Notes: a model not told the origin generated them from the letters alone. A DNA stretch of 37,573 nt from Candidatus Aminicenantota bacterium (GCA_020355945.1 CP070627.1:6993632-7031204), one strand, 5' to 3'. Positions 16,478 through 26,081 are shown, numbered from the stretch's first letter. Numbers and translations are program-made.

Positions 16478-18454
16478 ATGAAAAAAACCAGGTCAACCAC
16501 CAGGGAAATTAAACCCTATAGTAAAGAACTGGGTTTACGCCGTATTGCGATTCAACTGGAACAAGAAAGAACCCGACACCAGAGATTTTCTTCGACAAAA
16601 TTACCTTTCCCTGACTGGACCGGTTACAGCAGCCAACGACATATAAGGGATATCGCTTTTGATGCCCATCATCATTGCATCTGGCTGGCCACCTGGGGTG
16701 GGTTACTCCGATGGGAACCGGAAACGGATAGAATCACCCGTTACACCAGTGAACATGGACTATTGGGGAATGCAACCAACAGGATAGCAGTGGATCATAA
16801 AGGAATTGTTTGGGCTTGCGGTCATGGGTTTGGCCTTTTTTACCTATTACCAGACAAGGGCGCAAATTGGCAATCAATCCACCAATTTAACTCCTGGTCT
16901 ATCCTTTGCCTTTTACCTTGCCCGGAGTGTGGAATTTATGCTGCTTTACGCGATCTGGACGGACGCTCTGTGTTGGGAGTTCTTGAATCTCCCCAGGCTG
17001 ACTTAAAACTTTTACTAAAAAACAACCTGGCAAATAAAGACATTGATGCCTTAGTCATGGATACGGAAGGTGTCCTTTGGATAGGCAATGCCTGGGGACT
17101 GCATTGTTATATTAACCCGGAAAAGACTCTTCATTACGATCTGGATGGTGCCCGTGTACGGTCATTGGCAGCAGGTCTGGATGGAACCCTTTGGATTGGC
17201 AGTAATCGTGGTCTTTATGGTTTTCGTAAAGATAAAACTCCAACCCATTTCCAGGAAAAGGACTGGCCCGGGGATGAAGTGTTTGCACTTACTATGAATC
17301 CTGGAAGCGCGGATTTATGGGTGGTGACATCGCGGGAAACCGGGAAAATTTCAAACAACCGATGGCAAAAAATATATGACTCTCAACCCAATCGTTTGAA
17401 TGTCCTACTTACAACTAAAAATGATGATAAATCGATCACCTGGGGTGGTGGGGCTAACGGGCTATTTAAGCTTGGCTTACCCAAACTTGAAAAGGCATTT
17501 ACCTGGAGCCAGGCAGATGCGTTAAGTAACGCTGTCCAGTGCCTGGAAATTGATAATGATGCGCTGTGGGTGGGTACAGCCCGGGGACTATATCATTTTC
17601 AATTTGAATCTCAAGATTGGACAGATTATAATGCCGAAATACCTGGTCTTTTTCACGATGTACGAGCCCTTTTGCCTATACCTTCCAAGCATCGGGTATG
17701 GGTTGGCAGTTGGAGCAGTGGCCTGCGATCGTTGGTACATGGTTACGATTTACCCGATCCCCTGCTGCCTGCTGTTCCCATTGTTTCCTTGGCTGCCAGT
17801 GAAAATGGGATATTATGGGCAGCTACTATTGACATGATTTATTGGAAGAAACCCGATACCCAAACGTGGGAACCGGTACCGGGTGCTTTACCGGGCCAAC
17901 CGCCGAAAACATTAAATTTAGGAATTATCCAGGTAATTTGTCCCCAAATGACTGGCAGCGGTCAGGGTCTTTCCCGCACCACCCTCTGGATTGGCACATC
18001 CAATGGTTTATTGCGTTACCGGCCGGATGGTCCGGTCAATTGGGATTCACCCCGTGAATGGGGTGCGCCTTCTATCCTGGAACAGGATTCCATCCAGGCT
18101 CTAATTGTTGATCTAAATAATCGATTATGGATTGGGACTTCACATGGTTTGTATTGTCAACGTACCTGGAAGTGCTGCCGGGAAACCGATGTTCGTGCCC
18201 TGGCCTGTACATCGGAGGGAACGTTGTGGGTAGGCACCTCCACGGCCCTGGAAGAGTGGCACCTCCCCAAACGTACAACCAAATTTTCCGGGGAACCTAA
18301 AAAGCACTTTACTGTTAATAACTCCGGGATGGCTGCCAATAGGGTAACAGATCTAGCTCTTCGAGAGATCCACAGTGATTGCACGCGGGAAGTTTGGATA
18401 GGTTCGCCAAATGGACTGAGCTGCTATCGCTATCCAATATCCAGGGAAAAATAA
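16478..18454 (+). CDS. Cytoplasmic double beta-propeller of the two-component-regulator-propeller type, 658 aa
   Basis: The protein is made of repeats of the 'regulator propeller' kind. I count 13 blade motifs of the form LW(I/V)GTxxGLxxY, for example LWIGNAWGLHCY, LWIGSNRGLYGF, LWVGTARGLYHF and LWIGTSHGLYCQ, enough for two seven-bladed propellers. In typical relatives these repeats are the periplasmic sensor of a hybrid histidine kinase; here there is no signal peptide, membrane segment or kinase, so the propeller is free in the cytoplasm. The ATG at 16478 is one base after the previous stop; the longer in-frame start at 16376 would overlap the coiled-coil gene by 101 bases. Probable role: ligand or protein recognition for the CHAT system. 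Confidence 0.85.
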   Translation: MKKTRSTTREIKPYSKELGLRRIAIQLEQERTRHQRFSSTKLPFPDWTGYSSQRHIRDIAFDAHHHCIWLATWGGLLRWEPETDRITRYTSEHGLLGNATNRIAVDHKGIVWACGHGFGLFYLLPDKGANWQSIHQFNSWSILCLLPCPECGIYAALRDLDGRSVLGVLESPQADLKLLLKNNLANKDIDALVMDTEGVLWIGNAWGLHCYINPEKTLHYDLDGARVRSLAAGLDGTLWIGSNRGLYGFRKDKTPTHFQEKDWPGDEVFALTMNPGSADLWVVTSRETGKISNNRWQKIYDSQPNRLNVLLTTKNDDKSITWGGGANGLFKLGLPKLEKAFTWSQADALSNAVQCLEIDNDALWVGTARGLYHFQFESQDWTDYNAEIPGLFHDVRALLPIPSKHRVWVGSWSSGLRSLVHGYDLPDPLLPAVPIVSLAASENGILWAATIDMIYWKKPDTQTWEPVPGALPGQPPKTLNLGIIQVICPQMTGSGQGLSRTTLWIGTSNGLLRYRPDGPVNWDSPREWGAPSILEQDSIQALIVDLNNRLWIGTSHGLYCQRTWKCCRETDVRALACTSEGTLWVGTSTALEEWHLPKRTTKFSGEPKKHFTVNNSGMAANRVTDLALREIHSDCTREVWIGSPNGLSCYRYPISREK

Positions 18455-18520
18455 AGTGATCTTGAAAATAACACTCACAAAAGTACTGGTTGGCAGGGAG
18501 AACAGGGCAAATTCCCAAAA

Positions 18521-18571
18521 ACTCTCTGTGAACTCTGTCCTCTCTGTGGCTAAAAAATTAAAGGAGAAAAT
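18521..18571 (+). repeat. CTCTGTG leader repeat and ribosome binding site of the Hsp70 gene
   Basis: Three spaced copies of CTCTGTG/CTCTGTC/CTCTGTG lead into GGCTAAAAAATTAAAGGAG directly before the ATG. The same leader style is found before the Ntn hydrolase and the M20 peptidase genes. I see no promoter in the 117 bases between the propeller gene and the Hsp70 gene, so read-through from the cluster is likely. Confidence 0.6.
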
Positions 18572-20365
18572 ATGACCAACATAATTGGAATCGATCTTGG
18601 TACCACCAATTCGAGTGCGGCGGTTTGGCGTGATGGGTCACCGCATATGATCCCCAGTGCTGATGGAAGTTTTGTAACCCCATCAGTGGTGGCCTTTGAT
18701 CCGGAAAAAGAAGAATGGGTGGTGGGGCAAAAAGCTAGGGATATTTTGCAGCAAGATCCCTGGCATGTGGTAAAATCAATCAAACGCTTTGTTGGCCGCC
18801 GCTTTCGGGGTAAAGCATTTCAAGAGGAGTTGGAAAAACTCCATGTGTTGTATAAAGTCGAAGAATCTAGCCAGCGTAGAGGTGGAATCGATGTGGTTTT
18901 GGGCAGCCGTCATTTAACTCCCCAGGAGGTCTCTGCCAAAATACTACAAAAAATTAAGTCAGATGCAGAGATATACCTTGACCAGGAAGTCACTGAAGCA
19001 GTCATTACCGTACCTGCTTATTTTAATGCTTCCCAACGCCAGGCCACTCGTGACGCTGGCCGTATCGCAGGTTTAGAGGTAAAACGAGTCCTGAACGAAC
19101 CTACCGCAGCTTGTTTGGCCTTTGGCTATAAAAAGCTAGCGGAAGAGAGGAAAACAGTGGCAGTTTATGATCTGGGAGGGGGGACATTTGACATTTCTAT
19201 CCTTGATGTGGGCCGCGGACCATTCCGAGTACGGGCCACCAATGGTAATACTCTTTTGGGGGGCGATGACCTGGACTGGATGATCTTAAATTGGGTTTTA
19301 GACCAAATAGGTGAAACTGAAAAAGAAAAATTAACCAAAGATGTGGTTGCCCAGGCACGCATACTCGCTGCTGTTGAGCAGGCCAAAATAATCTTATCTG
19401 AAGACGGAGAAGCCATGGTAGAAGTACCTGGACAACTGAGTCCTACCTGCCAGTTAAATGATCTGGCTTTGAAACTGACAAGAGCGCAATTGGAACATTT
19501 ATCCGAATCCCTTATTGAACAAACACTGGAACCCTGTGGTCAAGCGCTTCATGATGCTAAACTTTCCACCTCTGAAATCAAGGAAGTTTTGATGGTGGGG
19601 GGACAAACCCGAATGCCAGCGATTCGTCATGCTGTGAAAGAATTTTTTGGAATCGAGCCCAATATTAATGTCAATCCTGAGGAAGTGGTGACCCTGGGTG
19701 CGGCTGTTCAAGCCGGTATCCTTGCCGGTGACACCATTGGCATTGTTCTCTCTGACGTGGTACCCCTTACCCTGGGTGTGCGAGCCCAGGGCGGCCTGAT
19801 GGACACCCTGATCCCCCGTAACACTGCAATACCGATACGTAAAACCAAAATCTATACCACCACTACTGATGATCAGGACTCGGTTGAAATCCGGATTTAT
19901 CAGGGAGAAAAACCGCATGTGGCAGATAATGTTAAATTGGGTTCCTTTACTTTAAGTGGCATCGAACCTGCCCCTGCCGGACAACCGGAAATCGAAGTAA
20001 CCTTTCAAGTGGATGAAAATGGTATTTTGCATGTAAGCGCAAAAGATATCTATACCGAACAAGTTCAAGAAATAGATGTCGATACGGTGCAATTGAGCGA
20101 CAATGAAATCAAAAAAATGATCCAGGATGCTGAAAAGCATGCGGTTGAATATGCGAAAAAACGACGCCAAATTGAATTAAGACAACAAGCCGAACAACTA
20201 TGTAGCCGTCTTAATCATTTGTTAGTGGAAAAAGGATCAAACTTAAGTGCAGAACTTGTTACTGCCATTCAAAAAGTCCAGGATATTCCCACTGAAAAAA
20301 ATTTAGAACCATATATTTCTGACCTGCGTGATTTATGGCGAAAAGTAAACGAGGCTGTTCAATAA
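18572..20365 (+). CDS. Hsp70-family chaperone (DnaK-like) of the tubulin/CHAT cluster, 597 aa
   Basis: An ATP-driven chaperone. Seen: GIDLGTTNSSAAV at the N-terminus (phosphate loop 1), AVYDLGGGTFDISILDV (phosphate loop 2), VLMVGGQTRMPAI (adenosine motif), the interdomain linker DVVPLTLGV, and a substrate-binding beta domain ending ENGILHVSAKD. The helical lid is short and charged and the usual flexible C-terminal tail is absent, making it about 40 residues shorter than housekeeping DnaK. No dnaJ or grpE is in the window, so this is unlikely to be the main DnaK operon; I therefore give no gene symbol. Its position suggests it folds, disassembles or activates the tubulin-like/CHAT complex. Start supported by AAAGGAG. 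Confidence 0.92.
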   Translation: MTNIIGIDLGTTNSSAAVWRDGSPHMIPSADGSFVTPSVVAFDPEKEEWVVGQKARDILQQDPWHVVKSIKRFVGRRFRGKAFQEELEKLHVLYKVEESSQRRGGIDVVLGSRHLTPQEVSAKILQKIKSDAEIYLDQEVTEAVITVPAYFNASQRQATRDAGRIAGLEVKRVLNEPTAACLAFGYKKLAEERKTVAVYDLGGGTFDISILDVGRGPFRVRATNGNTLLGGDDLDWMILNWVLDQIGETEKEKLTKDVVAQARILAAVEQAKIILSEDGEAMVEVPGQLSPTCQLNDLALKLTRAQLEHLSESLIEQTLEPCGQALHDAKLSTSEIKEVLMVGGQTRMPAIRHAVKEFFGIEPNINVNPEEVVTLGAAVQAGILAGDTIGIVLSDVVPLTLGVRAQGGLMDTLIPRNTAIPIRKTKIYTTTTDDQDSVEIRIYQGEKPHVADNVKLGSFTLSGIEPAPAGQPEIEVTFQVDENGILHVSAKDIYTEQVQEIDVDTVQLSDNEIKKMIQDAEKHAVEYAKKRRQIELRQQAEQLCSRLNHLLVEKGSNLSAELVTAIQKVQDIPTEKNLEPYISDLRDLWRKVNEAVQ

Positions 20366-20420
20366 GCTTCATTATCTCACGACAAATTTTGAATTTTTTC
20401 AAGAATATCCATAATTCCTC

Positions 20421-20449
20421 TTTACAACGTTTGTGGCTTCTTATAAAAT
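20421..20449 (+). promoter_or_regulatory. Sigma-70-type promoter giving a leaderless ATPase mRNA
   Basis: TTTACA (20421-20426), a 17-base spacer and TAAAAT (20444-20449) are followed by six bases and the ATG at 20456. No Shine-Dalgarno sequence is present, so the transcript is predicted to begin at or next to the start codon. Confidence 0.65.
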
Positions 20450-20455
20450 AATACT

Positions 20456-21787
20456 ATGAATAAGAAGGATTTTCCAGAAGGAAAAATAATTTTTGAAATC
20501 GAGTCGCTGGGCCCAATGCGGGAGAGCATTATAAATTTTAGACCTTTCTTATTGTTTTCAGGGGAGAGTAACACGGGCAAAAGTTACACAGCCATGGCTG
20601 TGTATTACCTTTTCTATATGCTGGATAATGAAAAAATAATCTCAGAACTAACACCTAAACTATTCAATATTAAGAAGATTGAAAATGAATTAAAAAGCAA
20701 AAAAGAGATCCAGGTGGATTTTCCCAAAAAATTGCCAGGAGAACTGGAAAAGCTTTATAATAATAATATCAGCCGTTTTATGGCTTATATTTTAGGTTAT
20801 GATGAATTCTCATGTAAAGTAGTGTTAAAGTTGAACATCCCACTGGACACTAACTGTAAAATTCACATCTCTCTCAATAAAAAGAAAAATGGGAACCAGT
20901 TTCTTGCTATAGAAGGAAACTCCGTTGGTGTTATTTCAAATATTACATCATCCGACAAAATAAAGAAATTAGAAGATGCTCTAAATAACTGGTTTTACTC
21001 TTCTTTAAATCGTATTGTTTTTGGAAAAGATATCATCCGCAAATTTCTATTACCTCCGGCACGAGGTGCTTTTAGCGGATTGACGCCATCGATGTGGAAA
21101 CATTTCTCAGGGATTGGGATGTATAACGAATTCCTGGAAGGTATTGACAGCGTGAGATTCAGTGATTTTGATATACCTGAACAACTCGAAGTACAGAAGA
21201 AATTGATCAATCCTTTGTTTGAAAAGCTTTTGCAAGGGAAAATAATGATAGAAAGAGATAAAGCTTCATATACAATTTCCAGTTCAAATAAAAAAATTCC
21301 ATTGTCTGCCGGTTCATCTTCTGTAAAAGAACTTTTCCCATTATATCTTCTATTAAACAGGGTGCTCATCGACGAAATTTCAGTCTGTATCGAAGAACCC
21401 GAAGCGCACCTGCACCCTGAATTGCAGCGCAGTACAGCACTGCTTTTATCCTACATCATCAACCACGGTGGATTTGTCCAGGCTACTACTCACAGCGATT
21501 TTTTTGTTAACCAGGTCAATAACCTCTTAAAACTTCATTTCTTAAAGAATAAAGAACACCATCGGTTTTTGACCGCTTTAAAAGAAACCGGTGTCCAAAG
21601 AGAATTCGTGTTAGACCACCATGATCTGGGCGCTTATTATTTTGAGAAAAATAAGGATGGCGTTCATGCCAGGAAACTTGAAGTGTCTGAAAAAGGGATA
21701 CCACTGGAAAGTTTTAAACATGCATATGAACAATCAGTAGAAGAGACCAGGAATTTGCGAGAGGCATTAATAGAAGATGCAGAATGA
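20456..21787 (+). CDS. AAA/SMC-like ATPase (OLD-type fold, no nuclease domain), 443 aa
   Basis: Seen: Walker A GESNTGKS (residues 36-43), an ABC-type signature-like LSAGSSSVKELFPL, Walker B VCIEEPEAHLHPEL (from residue 310) and the switch His in ATTHSDFF. This is the ATPase architecture of OLD/RecF-type proteins used in many phage-defence modules, where it senses DNA ends or phage components and licenses an effector. It carries no TOPRIM domain itself. The next gene overlaps it by 11 bases and encodes a putative nuclease, so the pair is likely one functional unit. The gene has its own promoter and is separated from the Hsp70 gene by 90 bases, so it may be an independent module. Confidence 0.85.
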   Translation: MNKKDFPEGKIIFEIESLGPMRESIINFRPFLLFSGESNTGKSYTAMAVYYLFYMLDNEKIISELTPKLFNIKKIENELKSKKEIQVDFPKKLPGELEKLYNNNISRFMAYILGYDEFSCKVVLKLNIPLDTNCKIHISLNKKKNGNQFLAIEGNSVGVISNITSSDKIKKLEDALNNWFYSSLNRIVFGKDIIRKFLLPPARGAFSGLTPSMWKHFSGIGMYNEFLEGIDSVRFSDFDIPEQLEVQKKLINPLFEKLLQGKIMIERDKASYTISSSNKKIPLSAGSSSVKELFPLYLLLNRVLIDEISVCIEEPEAHLHPELQRSTALLLSYIINHGGFVQATTHSDFFVNQVNNLLKLHFLKNKEHHRFLTALKETGVQREFVLDHHDLGAYYFEKNKDGVHARKLEVSEKGIPLESFKHAYEQSVEETRNLREALIEDAE

Positions 21788-22451
21788 AAAACTGGAAAGT
21801 CAATTATTAAAACTCTTTTCTCAGCCCACCAGAAAAACAAAAGAGGATTATTTAATCGAGAAAGTCGAAGGCACTCATCTTACGATTTATGAAAAGGAAA
21901 AGAGCGGAGAATATCAAGTTTCATTTAAGAATGGCTGTTTTATCCGGTTCTCCGAAAAAATGCTGGGAACCAATAAAATCATCGCTCTTTTTAACAAGAG
22001 ACAAGGGGATGTCATGCGGAGAATATGTGACGGAATTTTCCTGGCACGGTTAAACGACAAAATCATTCTTTGCCTGGTGGAACTTAAAAATAATATTAAC
22101 AATAATTTTGAGAGAGCGATCAAACAAATTGAAGGAAGTTATCTAAAAACAGCCATGCTATTAAGTCTCTTGTGCAATATAAAAGAAATCGAACTTAGAG
22201 TCTTTATTGGTGATGGGCTGGAAAAAATAGTTGATGATCCCGATATTGATTACCTGGAAAAAGTAGAAGAGTTTAGAGAAAAAGCTGATAACCTGGAATC
22301 AAAACTAAAAGAATTTTCTCATAAAAGGGAAGTACAAATAAATTTTCCTTTTTTCCTGGGAGATTCAATTCATGAAAGTTATCAAAAGAAAGATATAAAC
22401 GTGTACCACCTACAACACGGAGATACCTTTGATATGCAAATTTTTAATTAA
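21777..22451 (+). CDS. Putative PD-(D/E)xK nuclease partner of the ATPase, 224 aa
   Basis: I recognise no named family. Seen: CDGIFLARLNDKIILCLVEL with Lys104 next, giving Asp85, Glu102-x-Lys104 and a downstream Gln117 on a helix (AIKQIEGSY). That is the spacing and secondary-structure pattern (strand with Asp, strand with ExK, helix with Gln) of the restriction-endonuclease-like PD-(D/E)xK fold. The C-terminal part is helical and charged, ending in a short beta-rich segment. The start codon lies inside the last codons of the ATPase gene, which indicates translational coupling. A nuclease effector controlled by the ATPase is the likely role; the motif call needs structural confirmation. Confidence 0.6.
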   Translation: MQNEKLESQLLKLFSQPTRKTKEDYLIEKVEGTHLTIYEKEKSGEYQVSFKNGCFIRFSEKMLGTNKIIALFNKRQGDVMRRICDGIFLARLNDKIILCLVELKNNINNNFERAIKQIEGSYLKTAMLLSLLCNIKEIELRVFIGDGLEKIVDDPDIDYLEKVEEFREKADNLESKLKEFSHKREVQINFPFFLGDSIHESYQKKDINVYHLQHGDTFDMQIFN

Positions 22452-22502
22452 AGAATTGGAGAATGAGAGGAAAGGCTAATCCCGATTAATCCAGATTATT
22501 AT

Positions 22503-22805
22503 CTACTGTTTGGCGATCCAGATGGCTTTTTCTAGAAACTCATCCCGTCCTTGTTTGACCCCTTTGATGGTGCGTTCTACCCGGACATGGGGAATAATGC
22601 CTATCCCGTGATGCTGCGAACCATCGTGTTTCAACACCCGCATGCCGGTCCAGCTAACCCTGTATCCTCCGGGTAAAGTAAAAGGATTGACATTGCCATT
22701 GGTACCGGCAGTGGGCTGCCCAACAATCGTTGCCAATTGAAAACCTTCAATGTAACTCATAAACGATTCCGCGTAACTGATGACCCTACCCTCTTTTGTG
22801 GTTTA
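22503..22805 (-). pseudogene. C-terminal remnant of an S41 (tail-specific) peptidase
   Basis: The frame reads back from the stop at 22503 through VISYAESF (around the catalytic Ser region), LATIVGQPTAGTNGN, FTLPGGYRVSWTG and HGIGIIPHVRVERT to an in-frame stop at 22803-22805. These blocks are typical of the C-terminal end of S41 peptidases, which are normally 350 residues or more. The N-terminal two-thirds is missing, and the break falls beside a CCACAAA-type repeat (22795-22818). A nominal Met at 22760 has no ribosome binding site. It is a gene fragment, not a working gene. Confidence 0.8.
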
Positions 22806-22891
22806 CTTTTTGTGGTTAATTGTCTTTTAAAATGAGGATTGATGAGGAGAAGGAGAGATTTGCAGATTTATAGGGATTATGTTAAAATGGT

Positions 22892-22919
22892 TTGACATTC
22901 GACATTCCGGACTTAACAT
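22892..22919 (+). promoter_or_regulatory. Sigma-70-type promoter for the 25-residue-repeat protein
   Basis: TTGACA (22892-22897), a 16-base spacer and TAACAT (22914-22919) put the start near 22926, about 20 bases before the ATG at 22947, which has GGAGG about nine bases upstream. Confidence 0.55.
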
Positions 22920-22946
22920 CAATGAATCGAATGGAGGATTAGAGTT

Positions 22947-23219
22947 ATGAAAAAATCAAGTAATGATGACCGTGGTAAGGGAAGAACAGACCGGGGTGGC
23001 TTAAAAAAAAACACCTATTATGACCGGGATGGCCGTAAGACCGGGGAAACGTGGGAAAAAACAGATCCATTTGGTCTAAAAAAAATCGAGTATTATGACC
23101 GGGATGGCCGAAAAGTTGGGGAAAGTCGAGAAACAACCGGTGGTTTCGGATTCAAAACCATTGAACATTTTGATAGGGATGGACACAAAACCGGCGAAAC
23201 TCGAGTAAAAACCGATTAA
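22947..23219 (+). CDS. Small protein with three 25-residue YYDRDGRKxGE repeats, 90 aa
   Basis: After a charged head (residues 1-17) the protein is three tandem units of the form GLKKxxYYDRDGRKxGE (residues 18-42, 43-67 and 68-90). The pattern, an aromatic pair, DRDG, then a conserved GE, recalls MORN/YwqK-like or RHS-type short beta-hairpin repeats, but I cannot assign a family. It is very basic and hydrophilic, with no signal peptide or membrane segment. The units are 75 bases long at DNA level (22998-23216), so copy number could vary between strains. It has its own promoter and a GGAGG site, so it is probably expressed. Confidence 0.75.
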   Translation: MKKSSNDDRGKGRTDRGGLKKNTYYDRDGRKTGETWEKTDPFGLKKIEYYDRDGRKVGESRETTGGFGFKTIEHFDRDGHKTGETRVKTD

Positions 23220-23259
23220 TCTTATTTTCTTCGTATATTTACCCCTTTTCTCATTGTTT

Positions 23260-23823
23260 TTATTGTAGTTTCTTACTCAAAAAAACCGCACGGCTTCGTT
23301 TGATTTGGGGATGATCCATCACCTCAAACCCACACTGTCGCGCAGTGGCAATCGTTTTTCTAAAATCACTTTCCGATACACGTCCCCGGGGTTCACCCAG
23401 CAAAAGTTTACCGGCGGGTTTCATGGCCAGGTGAACCTGGGAAAACAAGGCTTCACTGTCCGGTACCTCATGAACCACGGCAAATACCAGGGCGAAGTCG
23501 ATTTCCCCTGGAATATCATCTATTTCAAGAGATTTTTCAGAACAGACACGGGTCTCGATCCTGGGGGATAACCCGGCTTTGGCAGCTCTTTTTTTGAGGG
23601 AGGCGATCATTTTTTCCTGTAGGTCAATGCATACCACCTGGCCTGTTGATCCTACCATCCTGGCCAGGGGCAGGCTGAAAAAACCCATGGCACAACCCAC
23701 ATCCATGACTTTCATGCCTTCTTTGATATAAGGACGCAAAATTTTTCCAGGGTCCTGGCTGCAGCGCCTTAAGGGACTGGCTAAAAAATATCCGAGCCAC
23801 CAGGGACATACGTGACGCTCCAT
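23260..23823 (-). CDS. Class I SAM-dependent methyltransferase, 187 aa
   Basis: Seen: the SAM-binding motif I VMDVGCAMGFFSLPLA (about residues 39-54), motif II acidic end VVCIDLQ, a DFALVFAVVHEVPD motif (post II) and LLLGEPRGRV (motif III) typical of UbiE/Methyltransf_11-like small-molecule methyltransferases. Length is short but complete for a soluble enzyme. The N-terminal WWLGYFLASPLRR block resembles uncharacterised relatives found widely in bacteria and archaea. Substrate unknown. Start at 23823 has AAGGAG about eight bases upstream. It lies downstream of groEL but behind a strong terminator. Confidence 0.85.
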   Translation of the reverse strand: MERHVCPWWLGYFLASPLRRCSQDPGKILRPYIKEGMKVMDVGCAMGFFSLPLARMVGSTGQVVCIDLQEKMIASLKKRAAKAGLSPRIETRVCSEKSLEIDDIPGEIDFALVFAVVHEVPDSEALFSQVHLAMKPAGKLLLGEPRGRVSESDFRKTIATARQCGFEVMDHPQIKRSRAVFLSKKLQ

Positions 23824-23837
23824 TTTTCGATCTCCTT

Positions 23838-23880
23838 AAAATAAAAAAAGGCAGCCCTGGGGACTGCCTTTTTTATTTTA
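23838..23880 (-). terminator. Intrinsic terminator after groEL
   Basis: A GGCAG/CTGCC stem is flanked by long A- and T-runs on both sides (23841-23855 and 23864-23879), so it can end transcription from either strand. It lies 25 bases after the groEL stop. Confidence 0.85.
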
Positions 23881-23904
23881 GCTTTTATTAAATTTAAGGT
23901 CTTC

Positions 23905-25527
<1,623 letters not shown>

Positions 25528-25604
25528 TCATGTCCTCCTTACTTCAATTTTAAATATTTAAACACCTTAAGTCGTTATGGTTATCACTACGCCGGACAGT
25601 CTGC

Positions 25605-25871
25605 CTATTCTATCCTGGCAAGAATGTCCGATCGTTGAATAATCAGGTGTTTTTTTCCTTCAATTTTGATTTCTTCACCGGCATATTTACCGAAGATTAC
25701 CTGATCTCCAACTTTGAGCAGTTTTTGAATTTCTTCATCCGTCCCAACTGCAATCACTTTTCCTATCATGGGTTTTTCTTTGGCCGTGTCAGGGATGATG
25801 ATAGAACCTACTTTCTCTTCCTGTTCCATTGGTTCTACCAATACCCTCTCATCTAACGGTTGAATCTTCAT
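25605..25871 (-). CDS. groES: Co-chaperonin GroES (10 kDa), 88 aa
   Basis: The lid of the GroEL chamber. Seen: [10 protein letters not shown] at the N-terminus, the mobile loop reduced to [17 protein letters not shown], then [22 protein letters not shown] and the closing [13 protein letters not shown]. It is slightly shorter than the usual 94-97 residues, mainly because the roof hairpin region is compact. The start is preceded by AGGAG and a consensus promoter at 25946-25974. It forms a groES-groEL operon. Confidence 0.97.
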   Translation of the reverse strand: MKIQPLDERVLVEPMEQEEKVGSIIIPDTAKEKPMIGKVIAVGTDEEIQKLLKVGDQVIFGKYAGEEIKIEGKKHLIIQRSDILARIE

Positions 25872-25945
25872 TTTACACCTCCTATATATTTTTCAATATC
25901 TTCTAGTAAATCCAAACTTGACATTGCCTTAATTTTAGGTTAAAG

Positions 25946-25974
25946 AATATATAACAAATTTCACTATTTGTCAA
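25946..25974 (-). promoter_or_regulatory. Strong sigma-70-type promoter of groES-groEL
   Basis: On the minus strand a perfect TTGACA (25969-25974), a 17-base spacer and TATATT (25946-25951) give a start near 25939 and a leader of roughly 68 bases. I searched the leader by eye for the CIRCE inverted repeat (TTAGCACTC-N9-GAGTGCTAA) and do not see it. Confidence 0.75.
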
Positions 25975-26037
25975 CTATCTTATTGATTTTTTGTAAAATT
26001 AATCTGAGTCCGTTAGTATAAGATTTTTATGCTAGAG

Positions 26038-26081
26038 ACACACCCCGGCTTTTTCATCGTCTCAGTGGAGGCGGGGTGTGT
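26038..26081. repeat. 10-bp perfect inverted repeat upstream of groES
   Basis: ACACACCCCG (26038-26047) pairs with CGGGGTGTGT (26072-26081) across a 24-base loop, in the gap between divergent groES and the CapA-like gene. It lies upstream of both promoters. It could be a regulatory site or an orphan terminator; there is no T-run directly after either arm. Confidence 0.55.

Noticed and set aside
22503..22760. An intact 85-residue protein from the Met at 22760
   Set aside because: The S41 homology continues upstream of this Met to an in-frame stop and there is no ribosome binding site, so it is a remnant.
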